64,000 nt of DNA from Verrucomicrobiota bacterium (GCA_020831625.1 JAFIGD010000010.1:1-64000); one strand, 5' to 3'. Shown: positions 26,908-35,749, counted from the stretch's first letter. Notes: a model not told the origin generated them from the letters alone. A program made the numbers and translations.

Positions 26908-26957
26908 AAATACGTCCTTTTCCTTTAAAAATCATGAAGCCAGTATAAGGGTGAAGC

Positions 26958-27779
26958 ATGCAAAAATCCAAGAAAGAAAGCTTTTTTAATGTCCGGGTCC
27001 TTGCAACCGACCTGGACGGAACCCTGATTCCGCTGCCGGACCGTCCTGAAAATGTCCGGGCCTTGAACGAGTTGTCCACGCGTTTGACGGAGCGGGACCG
27101 GGAACTGATTTTCTGCACGGGGCGTCATTTCGAGTCGGTGATCGATGCGCTGGATGAATTCGGGTTGCCGAGGCCGGCGTGGATGATTTGCGGGGTGGGC
27201 AGCGCGATGTATGTGCGGGAGGGCGACGGGTATGCGCGCTTTGCGCCCTATTATGCGCATCTGGATGAACTGACGGGGCATGTGGACCGCGAGGGGATTC
27301 AGGCGCTGCTGGCGGATATGGAGGGACTGACGCTGCAGTGCGCGGCGCATCAGGGGGAATACAAGATCAGTTATGACTGTGCGGCGGAGGCGATGGAGGG
27401 GCTCATTGCGGAGATTGACCGGCGGCTGGAGCAGCACGGGTGCCGGTTCCGCTGCATGGGGAGTGTGGACCCGTTCACCGGCGGCGGACTGGTGGATTTG
27501 CTGCCGGAAGGGGTGACCAAGGCCTACGCGCTGGCGTGGTTGTCGACCCATGGCGATTTTGATCCCGAGGAGGTGGTGTATGCGGGCGACTCGGGCAACG
27601 ACCTGGCGGCGCTGACCCATGGATTCCGTGCCATTGTGGTGGGGAATGCGACGGAGGCGCTGGCTGGTCAGGTGCGGGACGCGCTGACGGCAAAAGGGAT
27701 GGCGGACCGGTTCTACCGGGCGGAAGGTTTCGCCACCAGCGGGGTGCTGGAAGGGTGCGGACATTTCGGGCTGGTGTAA
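26958..27779 (+). CDS. HAD-family phosphatase, sucrose-phosphate phosphatase-like
   Basis: The 273-residue protein has HAD motif I VLATDLDGTLIPL (Asp18, Asp20), motif II in ELIFCTGRHFESV, and motif IV VVYAGDSGNDLAALTHG, with the Cof-type C2 cap seen in sucrose-phosphate phosphatases. It lies divergent from the synthase and probably finishes sucrose synthesis by removing phosphate from sucrose 6-phosphate. AAGGGTGA precedes the ATG. Other hexose or glucosylglycerol phosphates are possible substrates. Confidence 0.8.
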   Translation: MQKSKKESFFNVRVLATDLDGTLIPLPDRPENVRALNELSTRLTERDRELIFCTGRHFESVIDALDEFGLPRPAWMICGVGSAMYVREGDGYARFAPYYAHLDELTGHVDREGIQALLADMEGLTLQCAAHQGEYKISYDCAAEAMEGLIAEIDRRLEQHGCRFRCMGSVDPFTGGGLVDLLPEGVTKAYALAWLSTHGDFDPEEVVYAGDSGNDLAALTHGFRAIVVGNATEALAGQVRDALTAKGMADRFYRAEGFATSGVLEGCGHFGLV

Positions 27780-28085
27780 CCAGGGCTCCGGGGTCAGGTG
27801 CAAAACCTCTGATCCACACGGATCTTTGGGGCAGGGGAAGGAGTTAAACCACGGATGAACACGGATGGACACGGATCTTTGGGGCAGGGAATCCATGGGG
27901 AGGGGCGGCATTCCTGCCGCACACCCCGGTAATATTTTCGCCGCGATTTTTGTGGTGTTTTTTGCGGCAGGGAGAAAGAGATAAACCACGGATAACACTG
28001 ATTGACACGGATCTTTGGGGCAGGGCGGGTATTCTTTGGGGAAGAGCGGTGCTCCTGGGGAACATCTGGGTGACGGAGATTTTTT
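27780..28085. repeat. Composite repeat: CACGGAT units plus CTTTGGGGCAGG module
   Basis: Three copies of an ACACGGATCTTTGGGGCAGG junction lie at about 27815, 27872 and 28004, each preceded by CACGGATGAA-type units. At 27885-27925 the module continues as ATGGGGAGGGGCGGCATTCC and TGCCGCACACC. The stretch from 27845 to about 27925 is closely matched at 43481-43560. No gene is supported here. Confidence 0.85.
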
Positions 28086-28262
28086 TTACAGAAGGAAACG
28101 AAGGGAGTAAAGCATGTCCGCTGCCTTTTTTGACAGGATCGACGGGATGGACGGGATTGATCGGGAGAGGGGGTGCGGTGGAAATATGCGGCGAAGCCGC
28201 CCTGGAGTGCTTTAGCGAATTTTATGAGCTACAGCCTTTTGCCCTCTGGGTTGAAGATGAGG
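28085..28262. repeat. Long dispersed repeat, copy A (about 170 bp)
   Basis: Runs from TTTTTTTACAGAAGG through GACAGGATCGACGGGATGG, GCGGCGAAGCCGCCCTGG (a hairpin) and GAGCTACAGCCTTTTGCCC. A clearly related copy lies at 29858-30030 and its last 45 bases recur at 43566. From 28263 to 28516 I see only degenerate repeats such as CGCAAAGCCGCGAAGAACGC and no gene. Confidence 0.85.
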
Positions 28263-28516
28263 TCTGGCATTCATAAAGGATACAAGGTTTTTTCCCGGCC
28301 TTTCCGAGCAGGCATTGGAAAACCGGCGGCTCATTCTTCCGGCCCATCGGAAATTCCGCCAAGAACTAAAATCCTGACCGTGAGGTAAACGCAAAGGGAC
28401 TTTCGCAAAGCCGCGAAGAACGCAAAGGGAATAGGGTTCATTCATTTAATTTCCTCTCTTAAAATCCTCGACAGCCCGGATTGAGATCGGTTGACTGGTG
28501 TTTGAAAGGAAATCCC

Positions 28517-29665
28517 ATGTCCGATACAACTTCCCATCCACAATCCCTGCGGAAAATTCTACTCTGTTGTTTGATTATGATCGTGGCTTTACCAGTACAA
28601 GCCACTTACCAGTTGGGTGACCTCATCCTCATCGATGGAGAGTGGTACCAAATCAGGGCCGGAGTATCTGCAGCCAACCTTTTTGCTCCTGATTCAATCA
28701 AACCTGAAAATGAAGATGAGGAACATATACAAAGATGGGAGGAATGGGAGGCTTTCCGTGAGCGATATGCAAGCTGGAACTCCGGAAATTGGAATGGTTT
28801 TGTCGGCCTTTGGAAAATCGCGGATTCCAAACTGATTTTAATAGATTTGGTTTACGGGAATGAAGCGTTTAAAAAGCTTGATCCTGAACGGAATTATAGT
28901 ACTCGGAACAGACCGAATCTGCCTGTATATCTCATTACCGGCGACACAAAACTCCCACATCATTTTCAAGAGGTGAACACCACTTTGCGCATCACCATTG
29001 ACGGATGGCACCCTCGTCCTGAACATTGGCCGGAATTTGGCCCTTCTTTATTCGAGCACTCAATTTACATGAAAGTTGAAAACGGCGTGGTTGTGAAGGA
29101 AATCACTGTAAATGAGGTCGAACTTCCTCAATGGCACTATCCATCTTTTGAACAAACTTGGGGCTTACAAAATGCATATTTTCACTTCGATCCATTTCAG
29201 GGTCCAAAAAATGACGATTCCGGGGATTGGATTGATCTTAGAACCATTCAACATAAAAAGGTCATGGAAATAGATGATTTCCCGAAGCCTATGGTTACTC
29301 GCGGGATGCTGAAGAAGGATAACAGTGGCCGTTTTGTAATGTGGTTACCGTCAGCATTGTTTGATAGCGAGGACTTCCAAATCTTACTAAGCCGGGTGCC
29401 AACTGAGGTTTTATCAGAGTTTGAAGAACAGTCGAATATAACCAGGGAGTCATATCTTAAACTGTCCAGATCTTTTGATCCGTTCGATTTAAATGTACCC
29501 AATGCGTATATTCCAATTGAGGCGGAAGGATTATTAATTCTCGACGATGACATTGAATATATCCGTGTACAAAACGCCCGCGTTTTAAAAGAGGACGAAT
29601 CCATGTTTAAATATTCCTTCAGGTTACCCTCTATTCGATGGAGAAAAAGCGGTTGGAGTTTTTAG
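28517..29665 (+). CDS. Secreted protein of unknown function, AT-richer than neighbours
   Basis: I do not recognise this 382-residue protein. It has a signal peptide, LRKILLCCLIMIVALPVQA, ending near residue 29, then a mature chain rich in Trp, acidic and aromatic residues (QLGDLILIDGEWYQIRAG at the start). No catalytic motif, repeats or membrane segment after the signal are visible. GAAAGGAAATCCC provides a good ribosome site for ATG 28517. Codon use is clearly more AT-rich than the surrounding genes, and it stands alone between two copies of the 170-bp repeat, which hints at acquisition. An extracellular or periplasmic role is inferred from the signal only. Confidence 0.7.
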   Translation: MSDTTSHPQSLRKILLCCLIMIVALPVQATYQLGDLILIDGEWYQIRAGVSAANLFAPDSIKPENEDEEHIQRWEEWEAFRERYASWNSGNWNGFVGLWKIADSKLILIDLVYGNEAFKKLDPERNYSTRNRPNLPVYLITGDTKLPHHFQEVNTTLRITIDGWHPRPEHWPEFGPSLFEHSIYMKVENGVVVKEITVNEVELPQWHYPSFEQTWGLQNAYFHFDPFQGPKNDDSGDWIDLRTIQHKKVMEIDDFPKPMVTRGMLKKDNSGRFVMWLPSALFDSEDFQILLSRVPTEVLSEFEEQSNITRESYLKLSRSFDPFDLNVPNAYIPIEAEGLLILDDDIEYIRVQNARVLKEDESMFKYSFRLPSIRWRKSGWSF

Positions 29666-29857
29666 AATTCAGAGCACGAAATGAAAGGTTCCAGCAGGAT
29701 TGCTACCCCATTTCCTGACCCTTTCATCGAAAAGGGTGCATCTTCCTCTCCTTAAAAACCTCACATAAACAGCAGAAAAGCGATAAAGAGGAAGAGAAAC
29801 TGTACCAATTTCTTCACGCTCCGCCCGCGCAGCAAGCTGCCGCACACCCGGGAGACC

Positions 29858-30030
29858 GGATTGTTTTACAGAAGGGAGCGAAGCCTCGCCTCCGTTTTTT
29901 TTGACAGGATTGACGGGATGGACGGGATTGATCGGGAGAGGGGGAGTTCGGTGGAAATGTGCGGCGAAGCCGCCCTGGCGTGCTTAAGCAAATGGTATAT
30001 GCTACAGCCTTTTGTGCCGCGGGTTGGATG
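29858..30030. repeat. Long dispersed repeat, copy B (about 170 bp)
   Basis: Matches copy A in order: GTTTTACAGAAGG, GACAGGATTGACGGGATGG, ATTGATCGGGAGAGGGGG, TGCGGCGAAGCCGCCCTGG and GCTACAGCCTTTTG. It follows a CAAGCTGCCGCACACC segment at about 29830 that recurs at 30140. The rest of 29666-30240 shows no gene. Confidence 0.85.
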
Positions 30031-30245
30031 AGGCCGGGGGTTGATGGCAGGTTTGGGTTGGAAGGCGGTAGCTCGCAGGGCTCGTTACACGCACTCCAGG
30101 GACGCTTCGCGTCGGGCGGCGGAACTGCGCGGCGCAGGGGCAAGCTGCCGCACACCAGGCTCACCCGTCCGTGCCTGTCCGTGCCCTGCCGTGCCCTGCA
30201 GCCTTCTGCGCCGTGGGGTAATATGATTTTGAACCGAATGTTCTG

Positions 30246-30326
30246 TTTTCCGAGGTTCGGAAAAGGGATTGTTCACTTTTCCGAGGGTCGGAAAAGCGGG
30301 GCGGGGGTTTTCCGAGGTTCGGAAAA
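30246..30326. repeat. Three TTTTCCGA palindromes upstream of panD
   Basis: TTTTCCGAGGTTCGGAAAA at 30246-30264, a one-base variant at 30277-30295 and an exact copy at 30308-30326. Each has 8-bp perfect arms and a 3-bp centre; the starts are 31 bp apart, about three helical turns. This could be an operator array or a repeat element. Confidence 0.85.
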
Positions 30327-30412
30327 CGGGGTTTTGCGGGGCGGTTGGCGGATGTGGGGAATCCGGGAAAAGAGATGGACAGCCGGGGGGTTTTCCCTTA
30401 TGAAACCGCGTC

Positions 30413-30820
30413 ATGTTGAAAAAAATCCTTTGTGGGAAAATTCATAACGCGCGGGTGACGCAGTGCAACCTCAATTACGTGGGATCGATCACGGTGGATG
30501 AGGATCTTCTGCGCGCCACGGGCATGGTGGCGAACGAGTTTGTGATGATCGCGGATATCGACAACGGGGCTCGGTTCGAAACCTATGTGATCAAGGGCAA
30601 GGCGGGCAGCGGGATCATCGGGATCAACGGCGCGGCCGCGCATTTGGTGAACCACGGGGACCGGATTATCATTTTTTCGATGGCGCTGATGGGGCCGGAC
30701 GCGCTGGAGTCGCACCGCTCCAAGGTGGTGATTTGTGACGATCACAACCGGATTCTGCAGCGGTTGGAGTATCCGACTTCGCTGGACGAGACCCTGGACC
30801 CGATCCCGGTCGCGGATTGA
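30413..30820 (+). CDS. panD: Aspartate 1-decarboxylase proenzyme
   Basis: The 135-residue protein matches PanD: MLKKILCGKIHNARVTQCNL with Lys9, NYVGSITVDE with the self-cleavage Gly24-Ser25 that yields the pyruvoyl group, and GINGAAAHLVNHGDRIIIFS. It makes beta-alanine from aspartate for pantothenate and coenzyme A. It is a single gene here, without panB or panC. Three strong palindromes lie 87 to 167 bases upstream and may influence its expression. No clear Shine-Dalgarno sequence precedes the ATG. Confidence 0.93.
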   Translation: MLKKILCGKIHNARVTQCNLNYVGSITVDEDLLRATGMVANEFVMIADIDNGARFETYVIKGKAGSGIIGINGAAAHLVNHGDRIIIFSMALMGPDALESHRSKVVICDDHNRILQRLEYPTSLDETLDPIPVAD

Positions 30821-30890
30821 TCTATATGAATTTATAGGCGGATGTCATCGCGGGCTTGCAAAGAATTTAAACAAATGTATTACTGAGGTT

Positions 30891-32708
30891 ATGGCCACCA
30901 AAAAAGCGCATAAATACGACGAAAGCACCATTAAGACGCTGTCTTCGATTGATCACATCCGGGCGAGAACGGGGATGTATATCGGCCGGACCGGGTCGGG
31001 GTCTCACTATGACGACGGCATTTATGTGTTGCTGAAGGAGGTGATCGACAACGGGATCGACGAGCACATCATGGGGTACGGCTCGAAGCTGGATATCCGG
31101 CTGGACGGTTCGGATGTGGTGATCCGTGACTTCGGGCGCGGGATTCCGCACGGGAAGGTGATCGATTGTGTGTCGCGGATCAATACCGGGGCAAAGTATA
31201 ACGACGATGTGTTCCAGTTTTCGGTGGGGCTCAACGGGGTGGGCACCAAGGCGGTGAACGCGCTTTCGTCCTATTTCACGGTCTGCAGTTACCGGGACGG
31301 CCGCTTTTTCGAGGCGAGCTTTGAAAAAGGGGCGCTGGTCTCGCAGGACGAGGGGGCGACGGAGGAGAAAGACGGGACGCTGGTGTCGTTCACCCCGGAC
31401 GAGACAATTTTTAAGAATTTTAAGTTCAAAGAGGAATATATCCTGCGCCGGCTGAAGTTTTACACCTATCTGAATCCGGGGCTGACGCTGGCGTTCAATG
31501 GCAAAAAGCTGGAGGCGAAAAACGGTCTGCTGGATTTGATTGTGGAGGAGTCGGAGAGCGATTCGATTTATCCGCCGCTGCATTTTCGTGATCAAACCCT
31601 GGAAATCGCGCTGACCCATGCGCAGTTGTACGGGGAGGAGAACTGGTCGTTTGTGAACGGTCAGTACACGGTGGACGGCGGCACCCACTTGAGCGCGTTC
31701 CGCGAGGGGGTTTTGAAGGCGTTCAACGAGTTTTCGAAGAAGAAATACGAGGGGGATGATGTGCGGGAGGGTCTGATCGGGGCGATCGCAATCCGCCTGA
31801 AGGAGCCGATTTTTGAATCGCAGACCAAAAATAAACTGGGCAACGGCGAGATCCGGTCGGATTTGGTGAACCGGGTGCGGGATGTGATTGTCGATTTGCT
31901 GCACAAGAATCCGAAGGCGGCGGAGCGGGCGTTTTTGAAGATCGAGGAGACGCAGAAGCTCCGCAAGGAAATCAATACGGTTAAAAAATTGGCCCGGGAG
32001 AAATCCAAGGCGATTTCGATCCGGATTCCCCAGTTGAAGGACTGCAAGATTCACTGGGACGCGGCGAAGCAGAAGGGTCAGGAGTCGATGATCTTTTTGA
32101 CCGAGGGTCAGTCGGCGGCGGGATCGATGGTGTCCTCGCGGGATCCGAACACGCAGGCGATTTTCACCTTGAAGGGCAAGCCGCTGAATGTGGCGGAACT
32201 CAAGCGGGACGCGATTTACAAGAACGAGGAGCTGTACAACCTGATGCAGGCGCTGCGGGTGGAGGATTCCGTGGACGGTCTGCGGTATCACAAAGTGGTG
32301 CTGGCGACGGACGCGGACGTGGACGGGATGCACATTCGGAATCTGCTGATCACCTATTTCCTGCGCTTTTTTCAGCCGCTGGTGACCGAGGGGCATTTGT
32401 ATATTCTGGAGACACCGCTGTTCCGGGTGCGGAACAAGAAGGAAACCCGCTATTGTTACAGCGAGGAGGAGCGTCAGCGGGCCCTGAAGGAAGTGTCCAC
32501 GCCGGAGGTGACCCGCTTTAAAGGGCTGGGGGAAATCTCGCCCAAGGAGTTCCGGGCGTTTATTTCCGAGGGGATGCGGCTGACGCCGGTGTGCATTGAC
32601 GATCCGCCGGATGTGCCGCATATTTTGAAGTTTTACATGGGCAAAAACACGCCGGCGCGGCGGGAGTATATTTTGAACCACCTGGTGGTCGATGAGGAGG
32701 CGGTATGA
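30891..32708 (+). CDS. parE: DNA topoisomerase IV subunit B (ParE-like)
   Basis: The 605-residue type IIA topoisomerase ATPase subunit has the GHKL fold (LKEVIDNGIDEH, IRDFGRGIPHGK, NGVGTKAVNALS), the transducer, and a TOPRIM domain with FLTEGQSAAGSM and ATDADVDGMHIRN metal-binding residues. The order and the paired ParC-like gene suggest topoisomerase IV rather than gyrase, close to the type seen in Bacteroidetes and PVC bacteria. ATG 30891 is chosen, with a TGAGGTT ribosome site; upstream in-frame codons overlap panD. It overlaps the next gene by 4 bases. Confidence 0.9.
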   Translation: MATKKAHKYDESTIKTLSSIDHIRARTGMYIGRTGSGSHYDDGIYVLLKEVIDNGIDEHIMGYGSKLDIRLDGSDVVIRDFGRGIPHGKVIDCVSRINTGAKYNDDVFQFSVGLNGVGTKAVNALSSYFTVCSYRDGRFFEASFEKGALVSQDEGATEEKDGTLVSFTPDETIFKNFKFKEEYILRRLKFYTYLNPGLTLAFNGKKLEAKNGLLDLIVEESESDSIYPPLHFRDQTLEIALTHAQLYGEENWSFVNGQYTVDGGTHLSAFREGVLKAFNEFSKKKYEGDDVREGLIGAIAIRLKEPIFESQTKNKLGNGEIRSDLVNRVRDVIVDLLHKNPKAAERAFLKIEETQKLRKEINTVKKLAREKSKAISIRIPQLKDCKIHWDAAKQKGQESMIFLTEGQSAAGSMVSSRDPNTQAIFTLKGKPLNVAELKRDAIYKNEELYNLMQALRVEDSVDGLRYHKVVLATDADVDGMHIRNLLITYFLRFFQPLVTEGHLYILETPLFRVRNKKETRYCYSEEERQRALKEVSTPEVTRFKGLGEISPKEFRAFISEGMRLTPVCIDDPPDVPHILKFYMGKNTPARREYILNHLVVDEEAV

Positions 32709-34849
32709 GCAAGGATGATGATTTGTTCCCGGAGGAAGAGGCCAAAGAAGAGGTCGGAGGTCAGAGGTCAGAGGTGAGTGGGGAGGATAAAGAAAAACGA
32801 ACGTCGAACATCGAAGAATCTGCTGAACCCGACACTCGTCACTCGTCACTCGGCACTCGTCACTCGTCACTCGACACTCGTCACTCTGGAGAGGATGATC
32901 CGGCGTTGCGGGAGATGATGGATGACAATTTTCTGGAGTATGCGTCGTATGTGATCCGTGACCGGGCGATTCCGCAGCTGGAGGACGGTCTGAAGCCGGT
33001 GCAGCGGCGGATTATGTGGTCGCTGCACCGCAACGACGACGGCAAATTCATCAAGGTCGCGAATATTGTCGGCTATACCATGCAGTTCCATCCGCACGGG
33101 GACGCCTCGATCGCGGACGCGCTGGTGACGCTGGCGAACAAGCGCTATCTGATCGAGGGGCAGGGGAACTATGGGAACATTCACACCGGCGACCCGGCGG
33201 CGGCCTCGCGGTATATTGAGTGCCGGTTGACACCCCTGGCGCGCGAACAGTTGTTCAACAAGCATTTGACCCGGTTTATTCCCAGTTATGACGGACGGAA
33301 TCAGGAGCCGGTCACGCTGCCGGCGAAAATTCCGCTGCTGCTGATGCTGGGAGCGGAGGGGATCGCGGTGGGACTGGCCACGCGGATTCTGCCGCATAAC
33401 TTCGGCGAACTGCTGAAAGCGCAGATCGCGATTTTACGGAAACGGGGCTTTGAGCTGTTCCCGGATTTCATCACCGGCGGGGTGATGGACGCATCGGACT
33501 ACGATCAGGGCCGCGGCCGGGTGAAGGTCCGCGCGGTGATCGAGGTGAAAGACAAGACCACGCTGATTGTACGGGAACTGCCGTTCAACACCACCACCGA
33601 GACCCTGATCAAAACCATCGAGGACGCGATCCGGAAAAAGAAAATCAAAATCCGCTCAATTCACGATTACACCGCCGAAAACGTGGAACTCCATCTGAAT
33701 CTGCTGTCGGGTCAGGATCCGCACGAGACGATTGAAAAGCTGTACGCGTTCACGGACTGCGAAATCAGTGTGAACAGTTCAATTCTCTGCATCGAGAACA
33801 ACCGTCCGGTGGAATTGACGGTGAATGAGGTGCTCAAAAAGCTGACGCACCGGTTGGTGGAGATTCTGGAGCAGGAGCTGGAATGGGAGAAAGCCCGGCT
33901 GCTGGACGAGTTTCACAACAAGACGCTGGTGCAGATTTTCATTGAGAACCGGATCTACAAAGACATTGAGGAATGCAAAACCTATGACGCGGTGCAGCAG
34001 GCGGTGCTGGACGGGGTAAACCGCTTCCGGCATTTGCTGCGCCGCGACGTGGTGACCGAGGATGTGGAAATGCTGCTGGCGGTGCGGATCAAGCGCATCA
34101 GCCGTTTCGACATTGATAAAAACCGCAAGGATCTTGAGGATATTCTCATTGCGCTGGAGGCGGTGGAGGAAAATCTCAAGCGGATGGTGGATTACACCGT
34201 GGATTACCTGAAGGATCTGCACAAGAAATACGCCAAAGAGTATCCGCGGTTAACGGTGATTTCCGAGGACGGCTTCAAGAAGATCGAGGTGCGCAAGTTG
34301 ACCGCGAGCGAGCTGAAGCTTCGTTACGACACCGCCGGCGGGTATCTGGGCCATGCCATGAAGGATGGCGACGAGATTCTGGAATGCAGTTCCCTGGACA
34401 AAATCATGGTGGTGTGGAAGGATGGACGGTACATGATGATACCGCCTCCTGATAAACTGTTTGTGGACAAAGATGTGCTCTATGTCGGTGTGTTTGACCG
34501 CGACAAAGAGTTCATCATGGCCTACACCCACAAACAGACCACCTATCTGAAGCGCTTTACCTTTGGCGGCGCGATTCAGAATAAGGAGTACAGTTTGTGC
34601 CCCGACGGAAAAACCAAGGTGGTTCTGTTTGAGGAGGGCGCGCCCGAGCATGTGTATGTGAAGTTCGCGCCGATGAAAAATCAGCGGGTGCATCAGCAAC
34701 TGCTGGAGGTGGAGAAATACCAGGTGAAAGGCGCGAAAACCAAGGGGTATCAGATCACCATGAAAAAAGTGCAGAACATCGCCACCAAGCGTCCCCGGAA
34801 CTGGGACGACAGCACGAATCTGGATCCCAACGCGGTCATGGACTTTTAA
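32705..34849 (+). CDS. parC: DNA topoisomerase IV subunit A (ParC-like) with repeat-derived N-terminal linker
   Basis: The 714-residue protein has the breakage-reunion domain from about residue 65 (DNFLEYASYVIRDRAIPQLE, GLKPVQRRIMW, QFHPHGDASIADAL) with catalytic Tyr170 in AAASRYIECRLTP, a long coiled coil and a reduced C-terminal beta domain. It acts with ParE to decatenate DNA. Residues about 19-62 are encoded by repeat sequence: GAGGTCAGA-type units, then GTCACTC units giving RHSSLGTRHSSLDTRHS. ATGA overlap with parE shows coupling. The linker is probably disordered and tolerated. Confidence 0.9.
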   Translation: MSKDDDLFPEEEAKEEVGGQRSEVSGEDKEKRTSNIEESAEPDTRHSSLGTRHSSLDTRHSGEDDPALREMMDDNFLEYASYVIRDRAIPQLEDGLKPVQRRIMWSLHRNDDGKFIKVANIVGYTMQFHPHGDASIADALVTLANKRYLIEGQGNYGNIHTGDPAAASRYIECRLTPLAREQLFNKHLTRFIPSYDGRNQEPVTLPAKIPLLLMLGAEGIAVGLATRILPHNFGELLKAQIAILRKRGFELFPDFITGGVMDASDYDQGRGRVKVRAVIEVKDKTTLIVRELPFNTTTETLIKTIEDAIRKKKIKIRSIHDYTAENVELHLNLLSGQDPHETIEKLYAFTDCEISVNSSILCIENNRPVELTVNEVLKKLTHRLVEILEQELEWEKARLLDEFHNKTLVQIFIENRIYKDIEECKTYDAVQQAVLDGVNRFRHLLRRDVVTEDVEMLLAVRIKRISRFDIDKNRKDLEDILIALEAVEENLKRMVDYTVDYLKDLHKKYAKEYPRLTVISEDGFKKIEVRKLTASELKLRYDTAGGYLGHAMKDGDEILECSSLDKIMVVWKDGRYMMIPPPDKLFVDKDVLYVGVFDRDKEFIMAYTHKQTTYLKRFTFGGAIQNKEYSLCPDGKTKVVLFEEGAPEHVYVKFAPMKNQRVHQQLLEVEKYQVKGAKTKGYQITMKKVQNIATKRPRNWDDSTNLDPNAVMDF
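32745..32888. repeat. In-frame short repeats inside parC
   Basis: GGTCAGA units at about 32755-32775 and six or so CGTCACTCGTCACTCG-type octamer units at 32826-32886 lie within the coding frame. Reverse-complement relatives (GTGACGAATGACGAATG) occur at 37590-37630 in non-coding DNA, followed by the same GGTCAGAGGGTAGAGG motif. Confidence 0.85.
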
Positions 34850-34850
34850 C

Positions 34851-35606
34851 GTGAAACGCCTCCTGCTACTTTTCTGGGTTTGTGTCGGTCTTTCGGGCCA
34901 CGGGGATGTGCGTCCGTTGATGGAGCGGGCTGAGCGGGCCCGGGAGCGGGGACGGCTGGAGGAGGCGCGCGAGACGCTGTTCCGCGCGATGCGGTTCGCG
35001 GAGGAGCCTGAAGCCCTGGCCGAGGTTCGCTCCCGGCTGGGCGAAATCAATCTGGAGTTGCTGCATTCCCGTCACCCGCAGGCGGAAAGCGCCTGGGTGG
35101 AGATTCGTTCGGGGGACACGCTGGGGAAAATCGCGGCCCGGGAGGGCACGACGGTGGAGCTGTTGCGGACGTCGAATCAGATCCGGGGGGATTCGATTCG
35201 GCTGGGTCAGCGGTTGAAAGTGCTGCGGGAGCCGTTTCTGATTCGGGTCAATAAAGAGAACAACGAGCTGGTACTGTATTTGGGCGGGCGATTTTTCAAG
35301 GCCTACCAGGTGTCCACCGGCGCGGGAGCGAACACGCCCGAAGGTGAATTCAGGATCACGGACCGGATTGTGCATCCGGACTGGTGGCATCCGGAAACCC
35401 GGCGGCGGATTCCCTATGGCGATCCCGACCACCGGATCGGCACCCATTGGCTGGGCTGGAATGTGCGTGGATTCGGGATCCACGGCACGGATGAGCCGGA
35501 AAGGCTGGGCGAACCGGTGTCGCTTGGCTGCGTGCGGATGCACAACGATGATGTGAAAGAGCTGCACGATCTGGTGCCCTCTGGCACGCGGGTGATTGTC
35601 GAGTAG
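34851..35606 (+). CDS. L,D-transpeptidase (YkuD) with LysM domain
   Basis: The 251-residue protein has a signal peptide or anchor (MKRLLLLFWVCVGLSGHG), a short helical region (residues 20-75) that looks TPR-like, a LysM peptidoglycan-binding domain (WVEIRSGDTLGKIAAREGTT, about 82-124), and a YkuD catalytic domain with HGTDEPERLG at 211-220 and SLGCVRM with catalytic Cys227. It crosslinks peptidoglycan or attaches proteins to it in the periplasm. The GTG start is one base after the parC stop, so it is probably co-transcribed with the topoisomerase genes. Confidence 0.88.
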   Translation: MKRLLLLFWVCVGLSGHGDVRPLMERAERARERGRLEEARETLFRAMRFAEEPEALAEVRSRLGEINLELLHSRHPQAESAWVEIRSGDTLGKIAAREGTTVELLRTSNQIRGDSIRLGQRLKVLREPFLIRVNKENNELVLYLGGRFFKAYQVSTGAGANTPEGEFRITDRIVHPDWWHPETRRRIPYGDPDHRIGTHWLGWNVRGFGIHGTDEPERLGEPVSLGCVRMHNDDVKELHDLVPSGTRVIVE

Positions 35607-35735
35607 GGGAAGATCCAACGGGTGGCTTCGCCGGACAACGGATAAAGACAGAGGGAACCACGGATAGCTTTGCCGGACCACGGATGATGACGGGAAAGAT
35701 CCAACGGATAGCTTCGCCGGACAACGGATGAGGAT
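35607..35735. repeat. AACGGATGGCTTCGCCGGAC repeat cluster
   Basis: Units of CAACGGATRGCTTCGCCGGA occur at about 35617, 35636, 35661 and 35700 with variants; each contains CGCCGG and the start ATCCAACGG. Related clusters are at 36098-36210 and 50543-50712. No gene is seen in 35607-36256. Confidence 0.8.
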
Positions 35736-35749
35736 AGGGGGGGGCTTGT

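Noticed and set aside
22832-26928. Long plus-strand open frames opposite amylosucrase and sucrose-phosphate synthase
   Set aside because: Their Gly/Val/Glu/Asp-rich translations mirror the coding bias of the real genes and show no family motif.
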